Positions 7,195 to 14,885 are shown, counted from the first letter of the stretch. The stretch is 64,000 bases of DNA from JAKOQB01 sp036824465 (GCA_036824465.1 DAITAC010000003.1:1-64000), one strand, 5' to 3'. Notes: a model not told the origin generated them from the sequence alone. Translations and numbers: made by a program.

Positions 7195-7300
7195 TCGTCG
7201 TCATTGCGTCGCCCCGGCGCAGGGCGGGGGCCGAGTTTGAAGTGTTTTAACTTTGGTTCCGGCCTACGCCGGGAGGACGGCGCTGTGCCGATCTTCTCGT
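7195..7300. repeat. degenerate palindromic intergenic repeat
   Basis: Contains CCCCG/CGGGG (7212-7229) and CCGGC-ctac-GCCGG (7259-7272) stem-loops around TTTGAAGTGTTTTAACTTTG. This is the style of dispersed REP-like elements of Burkholderiales. A diverged relative lies at about 16600-16730. Confidence 0.5.
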
Positions 7301-7318
7301 GTCGCGGCTGGGCGCGTT

Positions 7319-8326
7319 TCACAAGTCCACTGCCGATTGCCGCGAGAGCAATGAATGCAATACCCGGCCCGCCAGCAGCCGGCCGCTGCGCCAGGCGCCT
7401 TCCACCTTGCCGCCATTGAGCCAATCGCCGCACAGGCCGAGGCCTTCGCCACCCTGCCAGGCGCACCCTTGGTCCAGGACCGGTTCGGTGTCGGCGTAAC
7501 GCCAACGGTGCGCAGTGGACGCGTGCGGGGCCGGGCCACCGAGCGCGCGGAACGCGTGCAGTAGCTCGGCGGTGACGGCGTCCGCGTCGTGATCCAGGTG
7601 CGCTTCACTCCACTCGGCGCTTGCATGCAGCAACCAGGTTTCCGGGCCGCTGCGCCCCGGCTTGCTGCTGTCGCGCGCAATCCAGCGTAGCGGGCCTTGG
7701 TTGACGAATGCGGCATCGAACGGAAGCTCTACAGGCGCGGAAAAGCGCAGCATCAGCGCCCAGCAGCCGCGCATGCTCGCGCTTCCTGCGGTCGCCGCGA
7801 GCTCGGGGGAAAGCTGCTCCAGCAAGGGCGCGGCTTGCGGCGCAGGGATTGCAAGCAGGACCGCGTCAAAGCGCTGGTCGAGCCAGCCGTGCTCGGCGGA
7901 CTGCAATTGCCAGCCATCCACGCGACGCTTCAACTGCGCGATCGTGGTTTGTGTTGTGAGGTCAAGCGTGTCGGCCATGAAGCGGGCCGGCGCTGTCATC
8001 CGGGGAAGACCGACAAAGCGCACGACCGCCAGATCCGTCACGTGCCCCGATGCGCCGCCCAGCACCTGCAACTGCGGCGTCCACGGCGCGGCCACGCCGG
8101 CCTGAAGCCAGCGGTCCACTTCGGCACGAAAGTCGGGGTGGCGCGCAGTGAAATACTGCGCCCCGTGATCGCACTGCCAGTCGTCACCGCGGCGCGTGCT
8201 CATGCGGCCAGCCGCGCCGCGACTCTTTTCGAACACGCTGACGTTGATGCCGGCCAGCTGCAACGCCGCTGCGCAGGACAGCCCGGCGATGCCCGCGCCT
8301 ATCACCGCAAGATGCGAGGGCTTCAC
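7319..8326 (-). CDS. renalase-like FAD/NAD(P)-dependent oxidoreductase
   Basis: 335 aa from a GTG at 8326. The N-terminus is an FAD-binding Rossmann fold with G10-x-G12-x2-G15 (VIGAGIAGLSCAAAL) followed by an acidic strand end (VSVFEK) and GRMSTRR, as in the amine-oxidase/renalase (COG3380) group. The C-terminus ends with CGDWLNGGKVEGAWRSG, the second FAD motif. Activity is unknown in bacteria, probably oxidation of a reduced nicotinamide or amine-type substrate. The GTG lies 10 bp past the preceding gene's stop. Last gene of the twelve-gene run; related flavoproteins are common in light-induced clusters. Confidence 0.85.
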   Translation of the reverse strand: MKPSHLAVIGAGIAGLSCAAALQLAGINVSVFEKSRGAAGRMSTRRGDDWQCDHGAQYFTARHPDFRAEVDRWLQAGVAAPWTPQLQVLGGASGHVTDLAVVRFVGLPRMTAPARFMADTLDLTTQTTIAQLKRRVDGWQLQSAEHGWLDQRFDAVLLAIPAPQAAPLLEQLSPELAATAGSASMRGCWALMLRFSAPVELPFDAAFVNQGPLRWIARDSSKPGRSGPETWLLHASAEWSEAHLDHDADAVTAELLHAFRALGGPAPHASTAHRWRYADTEPVLDQGCAWQGGEGLGLCGDWLNGGKVEGAWRSGRLLAGRVLHSLLSRQSAVDL

Positions 8327-8336
8327 TGGATGCGGA

Positions 8337-8711
8337 TCAATCGGACCGCGCGGTCGAGGCTCGCCCGAATAGCGCACGCAGGCCCGGCATGACGTAGATC
8401 TCGACCGCGGCCAGACCCAGCAGCCGGGACAAGCGCGTCGGCTGGGAGTGGGGCCGCAGTTGCGCCACCACATGCTGTCGCACCTTGAACCGCAGCGTCA
8501 GATCCGCAACCTGCAGATCGCGCTGCAATCGGGCCAACAGCGATTGCCGCTGCCTGCGGTCGGCCAATGGGCCGATCGCCCAATGGCGCGACCACAATCG
8601 CGGCAACGTTACGTCGATGACCGTACCCGTGGCCGTGACAGTCACTACCTCTGCATCTGCCGCGAGCAGCGAGAGGTCGGCATAAATCGCCAGCGGCGCC
8701 GGATCGGCCAT
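8337..8711 (-). CDS. hypothetical protein, 124 aa
   Basis: No family recognised. The first 45 residues are hydrophobic/beta-like (LAIYADLSLLAADAEVVTVT); the rest is basic and helical. The ATG at 8711 overlaps the stop of the upstream 67-aa gene (TGATG), showing translational coupling; a GTG one codon earlier is an alternative. Its place between two operon genes suggests that it serves the same process as the flavoprotein downstream. Confidence 0.7.
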   Translation of the reverse strand: MADPAPLAIYADLSLLAADAEVVTVTATGTVIDVTLPRLWSRHWAIGPLADRRQRQSLLARLQRDLQVADLTLRFKVRQHVVAQLRPHSQPTRLSRLLGLAAVEIYVMPGLRALFGRASTARSD

Positions 8712-8914
8712 CACTGCTTGGGCAGATCGCGGGTGCGGATCTTGAGCAGGCCTTTGAGTTTCCAGTTCGCCGTGGCCGCTGCGCTGTTGGTGCCGTTGGG
8801 TACGCCGATTTCCAGATTGTCGAACTCGTAGCTGATTTCGGCGCCGCGGCCGGTCAGCTTGTCGTACAGGTCGATGGCGAGTTCAGGCCAGGTCGTGTGG
8901 ACTTGGGGTGTCAT
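8711..8914 (-). CDS. small hypothetical protein, 67 aa
   Basis: Small soluble protein with several acidic and aromatic residues (ELAIDLYDKLTGRGAEISYE), no known motif. An AAGGAG ribosome site lies 8 nt before the ATG, strong support for a real gene. Coupled to the 124-aa gene by a TGATG overlap. Similar short proteins beginning with a WPELA-IDLYDKLTGR-like pattern appear beside photolyase-associated genes, but I cannot name the family. Confidence 0.75.
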   Translation of the reverse strand: MTPQVHTTWPELAIDLYDKLTGRGAEISYEFDNLEIGVPNGTNSAAATANWKLKGLLKIRTRDLPKQ

Positions 8915-8988
8915 GGGAGTTGCTCCTTGGGAAGACGATCAGTGAAAGGGACTGCTTTGATGAAAACCGGCCGCCAGAGTTTCTGCGG

Positions 8989-9171
8989 TCAGCGGGTGCG
9001 CCATGTCTGAACCCGGGCCGGGCCCATCTCGGGTGCCGTCTGCAACGCCAGCAGATTGCGCCGGCTTTGCAAGCTCGACATCCGGCGGAATTCGTAAGCG
9101 GTCACAGCCAGGGCCACCAAGATCATCGCGACGCAAAAGGTCATCGCGTAAATCATCGTCATGTCGATCAT
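8989..9171 (-). CDS. small single-pass membrane protein, 60 aa
   Basis: One hydrophobic helix at residues 5-25 followed by a basic, probably cytoplasmic tail (RRMSSLQSRRN). It has an excellent AAGGAG box 8 nt upstream of the ATG. No function can be assigned. It keeps the strand and spacing of the surrounding run of genes. Confidence 0.65.
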   Translation of the reverse strand: MIDMTMIYAMTFCVAMILVALAVTAYEFRRMSSLQSRRNLLALQTAPEMGPARVQTWRTR

Positions 9172-9396
9172 GGTCTTGCTCCTTCAGTAAGAGGTCCGCG
9201 AAACAAACGCGGAGATAACCCGCGCCTTGCCCGCGTGCCGCGCGACCGCGGTCACCTTGTGAAGACGAAGAAGCTGAGGGGAACTGCCTTGGCTGCTTCG
9301 TCTTGCTTTCCGTCACACCGGCATCGGATCGGCGTCGATGGCGTGAATGCCACCCTCGCTGCCCGTCATGCGTGCCGGCAAGGCTCGCGCACCGTG

Positions 9397-9915
9397 TCAG
9401 TTCGGCACGACGACGGTGTCGATCACGTGGATCACGCCGTTCTTGGCGGCGATGTCGGTCTTGATGACTTTGGCGTTATTGACCGTCACGCCAGAAGACG
9501 ACGCGACCACATTCAGCGCCTGGCCTTGCACCGTCTTGACGGCGCCGGTCTTCACATCAGCGGCCATGACCGTGCCCGGCACCACGTGATACGTGAGCAC
9601 CTTGGTCAGCGCCGCTTTATCGGCGAGCAGGGCGTTCAGTTTGTCGGCCGGAATTTTGGCGAAGGCTTCGTCGGTCGGCGCGAAGACGGTGAACGGGCCC
9701 GGTCCTTTCAGCGTGTCGATCAGGCCGGCGGCGGTGAGCGCTTTGGCCAGCGTGTTGAACTGGCCGGCACCGACGGCGGTGTCGACGATGTCGGACTTGG
9801 CTGCCATCGCGGCGGTGTTCTTGGCGCCGTAATTGCCGCCGGCGACGACGATCGTCGGCACGGTAGCGAAGGTTGCAGCGGCGACGGCGACAGCGAGAAC
9901 TGATTTGATCTTCAT
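9397..9915 (-). CDS. secreted fasciclin (FAS1) domain protein
   Basis: 172 aa. Signal peptide about residues 1-25, then one FAS1 domain (about 38-171) with the H1 region (DIVDTAVGAGQFNTLAKALT), the FTVFAPTDEAF block and the closing H2 strand (GVIHVIDTVVVP). FAS1 proteins are secreted or periplasmic and mediate adhesion or ligand binding. Start at 9915 is set by AAGGAG about 10 nt upstream and the signal peptide. It lies 80 bp behind the SDR gene in the run under the MerR-side promoter; single-domain FAS1 genes are often induced by light or oxidative stress in proteobacteria, which fits. Confidence 0.9.
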   Translation of the reverse strand: MKIKSVLAVAVAAATFATVPTIVVAGGNYGAKNTAAMAAKSDIVDTAVGAGQFNTLAKALTAAGLIDTLKGPGPFTVFAPTDEAFAKIPADKLNALLADKAALTKVLTYHVVPGTVMAADVKTGAVKTVQGQALNVVASSSGVTVNNAKVIKTDIAAKNGVIHVIDTVVVPN

Positions 9916-9995
9916 GGGACTTGACTCCTTTATTGCGGTTGAAGGACAGGGAAAAAACTGCGCGATTCGCAATCGCGCGGCAGTGGAAATCGGAT

Positions 9996-10739
9996 TCACC
10001 TCACGAGCGGGCGAACGGCCGTGAAGCCGCCGTCGATCGGCAATACCTGGCCCGTGATGCGCGAGGCCGCCGCTGAGATCAGCCATGCGATGGCCTGCGC
10101 GACTTCGTCCACGCTGCCGATGCCGCCGAGCGGGTATTGCCTGGCCACGCCCTCGCGCCCGGCATCGCTCGCAACGATCGACGCGGTGGCAGGCGTGTGC
10201 ATGAAAGCGGGCGAGACCGCGTTGAGGCGAATGCGGCTCGGCGCATAGGTGGCGGCGGCCGCGCGCACCAGCCCGGCAACAGCGGCCTTGGCCATCGAGA
10301 TCGCCTCGTGGCTCGCCACGCCGATGTGCCCCACGACCGAGGAGACGAGCACCGCAGCACCCGGCCGCTGCGCCGAGCGCAGCGCTTCAACGAACGCGGC
10401 GAGCGAGAAGAACGCCGTGTCCATGTTGGCGCCTAGGCAGGTGCGGTACGCGGCTTCGCTCGTCCGGTGCAGCGGCGCGATCAGCGTGCCGCCGGCGCAA
10501 TTGACCAGCGCGGACGGCACGTCGAGCGCCGCCGTGCACTGCGCGACCGCGGCGCGTGCACCGTCCGGCGTGGAAACGTCGGCTTCGATGCGCAGCGCAT
10601 CGGCCGGGCCAACGCCTTCGAGGCGCGACGCAGCGCGGCTCACGAGCGCGAGGCGCCAGCCGGATTCCGCCAGATGCGCCGCCACCGCGCGGCCAAGGCC
10701 GCCGCCGGCGCCGGTGATCAATGCCACCTGCATGGTCAT
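9996..10739 (-). CDS. short-chain dehydrogenase/reductase without the catalytic tyrosine
   Basis: 247 aa, classical SDR length. Cofactor motif TGAGGGLG (residues 9-16), NCAGG in place of NNAG, and a C-terminal PIDGGFT. Around the active site it reads VSSVVGH then ASHEAISMAK: Lys is present but the residue four before it is Ile, not Tyr. A subset of SDRs carries this HEAI-AAK pattern. It may use another proton donor or act as a binding protein. Sits 39 bp from the HiPIP gene in the same run. Confidence 0.88.
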   Translation of the reverse strand: MTMQVALITGAGGGLGRAVAAHLAESGWRLALVSRAASRLEGVGPADALRIEADVSTPDGARAAVAQCTAALDVPSALVNCAGGTLIAPLHRTSEAAYRTCLGANMDTAFFSLAAFVEALRSAQRPGAAVLVSSVVGHIGVASHEAISMAKAAVAGLVRAAAATYAPSRIRLNAVSPAFMHTPATASIVASDAGREGVARQYPLGGIGSVDEVAQAIAWLISAAASRITGQVLPIDGGFTAVRPLVR

Positions 10740-10778
10740 GATGTCGTTCGCGGTGTGGAGTTCATCGGCGCGAGGGCA

Positions 10779-11090
10779 TCAAGCCTTGTTGACCCAGGCA
10801 ACGCACCAGCCTTTGGCGTTGACCAGCTTGCCGCCGACGGCTCCGCATGCGCCCCATGCTTCGCCGGCCTTGGCCTGGTAGAGCTGGCAGCCGGCGCAGT
10901 TGCGGCCGACCGCAAACGTGGGGTACTTGGCCTTGTCGACTTTGTTGGCATCGTGCTTGTAGCCGAGTGCGACGGCGGCGGGGTCAGACTCCTCCAACTT
11001 CGCAGCCTGGGCGGATGCGGTGCGCGCCGCGACGGCGGCAAGCGCCGCGCCGGGCAATGTGGCAAGGAGGAAGGTGCGACGAGTCGTCAT
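10779..11090 (-). CDS. high-potential iron-sulfur protein (HiPIP)
   Basis: 103 aa. Tat-type signal with R-R at 4-5 (TTRRTFLLA) and an AxA cleavage region near 24-28. The mature part holds four cysteines in HiPIP spacing: C65-x2-C68-x13-C82-x13-C96, ligating one 4Fe-4S cluster. HiPIPs are periplasmic one-electron carriers, known from purple bacteria and also as stress or respiratory carriers. The start at 11090 has GGAAA 4-8 nt upstream. Its place among quinone-modification genes suggests a redox role in the same response. Confidence 0.92.
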   Translation of the reverse strand: MTTRRTFLLATLPGAALAAVAARTASAQAAKLEESDPAAVALGYKHDANKVDKAKYPTFAVGRNCAGCQLYQAKAGEAWGACGAVGGKLVNAKGWCVAWVNKA

Positions 11091-11129
11091 GAGGATTTCC
11101 TTTCGTGATGAAGAAGCGGCCCTGTCCAC

Positions 11130-11456
11130 TTATCGAGAGGGCCGGTCGGAATCGATCAGGGGGTAGGCATCGGCGACATACGCCGGGCCTTTGGCAATCA
11201 GGACGATCACGCACAACAGCGCCGCCGTGAACATGACCGTCCAGTGCAACACCAGCACGCTGGCCAGCACGATCTGGATGGTGGCGGCGAGCTTGGCGCT
11301 GGCCGGGTCGCCGCCGAGGAAGAGCCCAGCGACGAGCGCGCCGACGATGGGCAGGACTGTCCCGGCGAGTGCGATCATCGGCAGACGGCGCAGCACGGTC
11401 CGTTCAAGACCGGCGGGCGCACGCTGGAAGCCGGGGAGTTTCTTCAGCGCAGACAT
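11130..11456 (-). CDS. small membrane protein, 108 aa
   Basis: Two to three membrane helices (about residues 27-48, 56-75, 77-92). GAAGGGA precedes the ATG at 11456 by about 6 nt; the longer frame to 11606 overlaps the methyltransferase gene and is rejected. Function unknown. It sits between ubiG-like and HiPIP genes with gaps of 29 and 39 bp, so it may be a membrane partner of one of them. Confidence 0.75.
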   Translation of the reverse strand: MSALKKLPGFQRAPAGLERTVLRRLPMIALAGTVLPIVGALVAGLFLGGDPASAKLAATIQIVLASVLVLHWTVMFTAALLCVIVLIAKGPAYVADAYPLIDSDRPSR

Positions 11457-11485
11457 GTCGGTCCCTTCATGAGCGCGGTCGTTCT

Positions 11486-12205
11486 TCACGCCGGGCGCGC
11501 AAAGGCGGCGATGTAGTTCACCGAGGTGCTGCGCATCCATGCAGCGCGGTGAAGCACCGGCAGGTAGCGCATGCCGCGCAGGTCGATCGCGGTCAGACCG
11601 GACCACCGTGCGGCCGCTTGCAGCTCAGCCGGGCGTACGAACCGCCACCATTGGTGCGTGCCGCGCGGCAGCACGCGGAACACGTATTCGGCGCCGACGA
11701 TGGCGAAGACAAAGCTTTTCAGCGTGCGGTCGATCGTCGAGGCGACCAGCAACCCACCCGGAGCAACGTGCCGGGCAGCCGCTTCTACAAGAGCGGCAGC
11801 GTCGTCGACGTGCTCGACGACTTCGAGCAGCAACACGAGATCGAAGCGCTCGTCGGTGCCAAGCACGTGCCTGGGTTCGCCGACGCGGTAATCGATGCGC
11901 AAGTCCTCGGCGGCGGCATGCAGGCGGGCCGCGGCGATGTTCTTTTCTGCGGCGTCGACACCGGTGACGCGGGCGCCACGAGCGGCAAACGGCTCGCACA
12001 GGAGACCGGCGCCACAGCCGATGTCGAGGACGCGCAACCCTTCGAGCGTGCGGCCATGCGGCGCAAGACGCGCCTCGATCAGTTCCAGCAGGTACGCGAA
12101 ACGCAGCCGGTTGATGACGTGCAGCGGCCGCATCGGCCCGCTGCGATCCCACCAGGTGGCGGCCAGGCGATTGAAGCGATGGACTTCGGCGGCAATTGCG
12201 GTCAT
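11486..12205 (-). CDS. UbiG-type O-methyltransferase
   Basis: 239 aa, close to UbiG length. SAM motif I is VLDIGCGAGLL (residues 59-69), followed by VTGVDAAEKNI, EVVEHV, and the UbiG-typical AATWWD, PLHVINRLR and VGAEYVFR..PRGTHQW blocks. UbiG methylates the ring O-groups of ubiquinone intermediates (demethylubiquinol to ubiquinol). Because it lies in a light/stress-type run directly behind a COQ7-containing fusion rather than beside gph/gyrA, it may be a second copy for an alternative quinone route. Start 12205 has a GGAG site. Confidence 0.88.
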   Translation of the reverse strand: MTAIAAEVHRFNRLAATWWDRSGPMRPLHVINRLRFAYLLELIEARLAPHGRTLEGLRVLDIGCGAGLLCEPFAARGARVTGVDAAEKNIAAARLHAAAEDLRIDYRVGEPRHVLGTDERFDLVLLLEVVEHVDDAAALVEAAARHVAPGGLLVASTIDRTLKSFVFAIVGAEYVFRVLPRGTHQWWRFVRPAELQAAARWSGLTAIDLRGMRYLPVLHRAAWMRSTSVNYIAAFARPA

Positions 12206-12242
12206 GGCAGCGGCTCCATCAGTAAGGGTCGGCGCACACGCG

Positions 12243-13133
12243 TCACACACGGCGACTGGCGGCAACGGCCAGCTCCGAACCTTTGCCAACGACGGCCGAC
12301 CAGGCTCGGGCGAACGCCCCGGGCCGCGCATGCAAGCGTGCAAGGGCATCGTCGCGATGCGCGATCTCGTCGCGGCGACAGGCAGCCAGCGTGTCGCGCA
12401 GATCGGCCAGCTCCGGATGCGCCGACAGCCGCTCGATCTGCTCCGCGTAGTGCCGGTCGACGAAGTGCTCAACCGCCGCCACCGTCACGAACACGGCGCG
12501 CGGTCCGAGCAGTGCCGACATCGCGCCGGTCAGCCAGCCCGTAACGCGCCACAGCGGCAGCAGTCGGCTGCGCGCCGACGCGGGCAGCCATGGCCGGACC
12601 CGCCGCAGGTGCAGAAGCTCGGTGGCGAGGTGGCGGGCGGCAAAGGCGCGCAGTTCGCCGTCGCGCGCGACCGCCAGGATGCCGCGATAGATCTGCACGG
12701 CGCCCACCTCGCCCGCGTGATCAGTACGTAGATCGGCGAGCACTGAGCGCGGCAAGGACGTCGCGGGCGTCTCGGCGCGCCGCCACAGTGGGCGCAGGCG
12801 GAGGAAGTTCGAATAAGCGATCTCCATGATCCTTATTGCCGGGCCGCGGGAAGCGATGGCGGCGAGCCAACCGTAAGCGGGCAGACGTTTCCAGATCGCC
12901 GCGAACGCCGCGGCGCCGGAGACGAGCGAGCCATCGGCCCGCCGCACGTGCAGGCGCGCCAGCGCGGCATCGCGGCTGAGGTCGGCGCCGAGCGCGGCTG
13001 GATCCGAACTGGCCACGTCGACCCACGCGATGGCCGCTGCGCCTTCCTGCTTGCGGTAGTGCGCGATCTCGCGCCGGCACAGCGGGCAGGCGCCATCGAA
13101 GTAGACGGTGCAGGCGGCGGCTGTCGTGGACAT
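12243..13133 (-). CDS. fusion: DCC (DUF393) thiol domain + COQ7 di-iron hydroxylase domain
   Basis: 296 aa in two parts. Residues 8-110 are a DCC/DUF393 domain with the diagnostic YFDGACPLCR (C16, C19), a thioredoxin-like thiol domain. Residues about 128-290 are a COQ7/demethoxyubiquinone hydroxylase domain: E142 (DHAGEVGAVQIYRG), E172-x2-H175 (ELLH), E222 (VEHFVDRHY) and E256-x2-H259 (DEIAH) supply all six di-iron ligands known for COQ7. COQ7 hydroxylates demethoxyubiquinone, the step before UbiG, whose homologue is the next gene. Five bp separate it from the 68-aa gene upstream. Confidence 0.88.
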   Translation of the reverse strand: MSTTAAACTVYFDGACPLCRREIAHYRKQEGAAAIAWVDVASSDPAALGADLSRDAALARLHVRRADGSLVSGAAAFAAIWKRLPAYGWLAAIASRGPAIRIMEIAYSNFLRLRPLWRRAETPATSLPRSVLADLRTDHAGEVGAVQIYRGILAVARDGELRAFAARHLATELLHLRRVRPWLPASARSRLLPLWRVTGWLTGAMSALLGPRAVFVTVAAVEHFVDRHYAEQIERLSAHPELADLRDTLAACRRDEIAHRDDALARLHARPGAFARAWSAVVGKGSELAVAASRRV

Positions 13134-13137
13134 CTGA

Positions 13138-13344
13138 CTAGACCCGGTCGATCCGCTGCGCCTGGCCGCTCAGCTCGACCGTAAAGTCGACCATCCGCGA
13201 GCCGCCCAGGTACGCCGGCGTGGCGCGCACTTCGGCCTCGGCATCGCGCGGCAGACCGCCCATGTAGTCGCCCGCACCCTTGCCGTCCGGGTATCTGACC
13301 ACGGCAAAGCCTTTGATAACGACCGGGACACGATAAGTTGGCAT
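13138..13344 (-). CDS. small hypothetical protein, first gene of the MerR-side operon
   Basis: 68 aa, mostly beta (YRVPVVIKGFAVVRYPDGKG, then MVDFTVELSG). GAGGTGAG stands 4 nt before the ATG. No family recognised. It heads the long minus-strand run and its leader contains the putative MerR operator; position suggests strong, regulated expression. Another frame (13170-13352) overlaps but has a weaker start. Confidence 0.7.
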   Translation of the reverse strand: MPTYRVPVVIKGFAVVRYPDGKGAGDYMGGLPRDAEAEVRATPAYLGGSRMVDFTVELSGQAQRIDRV

Positions 13345-13384
13345 GTGCTCACCTCTGGTTCAAGATTTCAGGACTAATCCGCAT

Positions 13385-13441
13385 TTGTCTAGGACAATAT
13401 GGCAGATGAATCGGTATTGTCAAGCTTATCCCGACACAATA
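13385..13441. promoter_or_regulatory. MerR/LitR-type operators over a divergent promoter
   Basis: Four TTGTC/GACA half-sites lie here: the palindrome TTGTC-TAG-GACAA (13385-13397), TATTGTC (13415-13421) and the imperfect GACACAATA (13433-13441). GACAATA (13393-13399) faces TATTGTC (13415-13421) as a perfect 7-bp inverted pair. On the minus strand TTGACA (13423-13418) and TATTGT (13399-13394) form a -35/-10 pair with 18 bp spacing, leading into the 68-aa gene. The palindrome covers the -10, as expected for a repressor. The adjacent MerR protein is the likely binder. Confidence 0.65.
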
Positions 13442-13518
13442 AGGGGACATATGCGGCGCGATTTCGTGACAAAATCGCGTCATCGACGGAACTTGGGTCA
13501 ACTGGAGGCTGCCCACCC

Positions 13519-14499
13519 ATGAAAACTGCATCGTCCAATCAAGGGTCGGCGCCGACGTATCGCAGCGGAACCGCGGCGCGCTTGGCGGGAATTCCGGTGG
13601 CCACGCTGCGCATCTGGGAGCGACGCTATCGGGTGGTCGGGCCGACAGTGAGCCCTCACGGGCATCGGCGCTACGCGGCGCAGGACGTGAGCCGGCTGGC
13701 GCTGATCAAGGCGCTGGTGGACCTCGGGCATCCGATCGGCACGCTCGCCCACCTGCCGCTCACCACGCTGCGCGAGATGCGTGCCGGGCTCGGTACCGTG
13801 TCCGTGACGACACCGCGGCCCGAGCGGCAGTCGTCGATGCTGCGGGTGGCGATCGTCGGCGAAGCGCTGGCGGCGCGGGCCGAATCGGCCGCAGCGCGCT
13901 TTCCGCGGCTGCAGGTTGTCGCCGCGTGCGCGGATCGGGAACAAGCCGCCGCCGCCCTGCACGGCGTGACCGCCGACCTGCTGGCGATTGAACTGCCGGC
14001 GCTGCGCGAGGACGCGGTGGAATTCGTCGATGCGCTGGCCGCCGCGGTCGGTGCGCGGCGCGCTGTCGTTTCTTATCGCTTCGGCACCGAAGCGGCAGTG
14101 CGCGACTTGCGCCGACGCGGGCACGCGGTGGCCCATGCGCCGATCGATCTGGCTGAAATCGAGTCACTCGGGGCGGCGGCGCTCGGCGCGCCCGAGGCAG
14201 TCGCCGCGCCACCGCTCGCCGCTCCGCCTGCGCCGCGCTTCGACGAGCGCGCACTGGCACGGCTGGCACAGACCTCGACCACGGTCCGCTGCGAATGCCC
14301 GCGCCACGTGGTCGATCTGCTGCTGAGCCTGCGAGCCTTCGAGCGCTATAGCGCCGAGTGCGAAAACCGCAGCCCCGCCGATGCTGAACTGCACCGCCAA
14401 CTTGGCCGCGTCGCCGGGAGCGCGCGCGCGCTTTTCGAAGAGGCGCTTGTCCGCGTCGCACAGGCGGAAGGCATTGCGCTGCCGTCCGCGGACGCTTGA
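13519..14499 (+). CDS. MerR family regulator, LitR/CarH-like without B12-binding motif
   Basis: 326 aa from the ATG at 13519 (CTGGAGG upstream); a longer frame from 13399 crosses the operator and is rejected. The MerR DNA-binding domain spans residues 14-80 (TAARLAGIPVATLRIWERRY, then GHRRYAAQDV). The remainder resembles the C-terminal half of LitR/CarH-type light regulators (VRCECPRHVVDLLLSLRAFE), but the cobalamin signature DxHxxG and its W/E/H partners are missing. Such B12-free relatives work with a separate photosensor or another signal. It neighbours a photolyase and faces the twelve-gene run. Confidence 0.85.
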   Translation: MKTASSNQGSAPTYRSGTAARLAGIPVATLRIWERRYRVVGPTVSPHGHRRYAAQDVSRLALIKALVDLGHPIGTLAHLPLTTLREMRAGLGTVSVTTPRPERQSSMLRVAIVGEALAARAESAAARFPRLQVVAACADREQAAAALHGVTADLLAIELPALREDAVEFVDALAAAVGARRAVVSYRFGTEAAVRDLRRRGHAVAHAPIDLAEIESLGAAALGAPEAVAAPPLAAPPAPRFDERALARLAQTSTTVRCECPRHVVDLLLSLRAFERYSAECENRSPADAELHRQLGRVAGSARALFEEALVRVAQAEGIALPSADA

Positions 14500-14507
14500 G
14501 GACAGGT

Positions 14508-14700
14508 TGGTGCGCCCGCGCTTGCCGCGGGTGCTGTTCTGGGTATAGGGCGCCAGTTCCTCGACTTCGAGCCCGGCATCCACTGGAGCCAGATGCAGAT
14601 GCAACGCGGCACCACCGGCATCAATACGCTGCGCATCTGCTCGCCGGCCAAGCAGCAGCTCGACCTGTTCGAGCCGATGTCCGAGGAGGGCGCCGAATGA
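14508..14700 (+). pseudogene. C-terminal remnant of a FAD-binding photolyase/cryptochrome
   Basis: In the frame that continues past the MerR stop one reads GRQFLDFEPGIHWSQMQMQR, then GTTGINTLRI and SPAKQ, the strongly conserved FAD-domain segment of photolyase/cryptochrome proteins (HWSQ-QMQSGTTGINT-RIY-P-KQ). It then runs QLDLFEPMSEEGAE to a TGA. No start codon or upstream domain is present, and the usual HDP-G-FIR-W part after KQ is missing. It appears to be an internally deleted leftover of a second photolyase-family gene; its stop overlaps the DUF2256 start (ATGA). Confidence 0.7.
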
Positions 14701-14885
14701 GCGCGCCGCGCCACGGCCTCAAGGGCAACAAGGCCACGCTGCCGACCAAGCCCTGTGTGCATTGCGGCCGGCCGATGAGCTGGCGCAAAGCCTGGGAGAA
14801 GACCTGGGACGAGGTGAAGTACTGCTCCGACGCCTGCCGGCGCGGCAAGGTGGCGGCGCCGGGCGCCAGGGAGCCCGCGCGATGA
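14697..14885 (+). CDS. DUF2256 small zinc-finger-like protein
   Basis: 62 aa. Pattern KPCVHCGRPMSWRKAWEK followed by VKYCSDACRR gives four cysteines (C-x2-C ... C-x3-C), typical of DUF2256, a short metal-binding protein nearly always encoded beside cryptochrome or photolyase genes. ATGA overlaps at both ends couple it to the photolyase remnant and to the Fe-S photolyase. Length is standard. Biochemical function is unknown. Confidence 0.88.
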   Translation: MSAPRHGLKGNKATLPTKPCVHCGRPMSWRKAWEKTWDEVKYCSDACRRGKVAAPGAREPAR

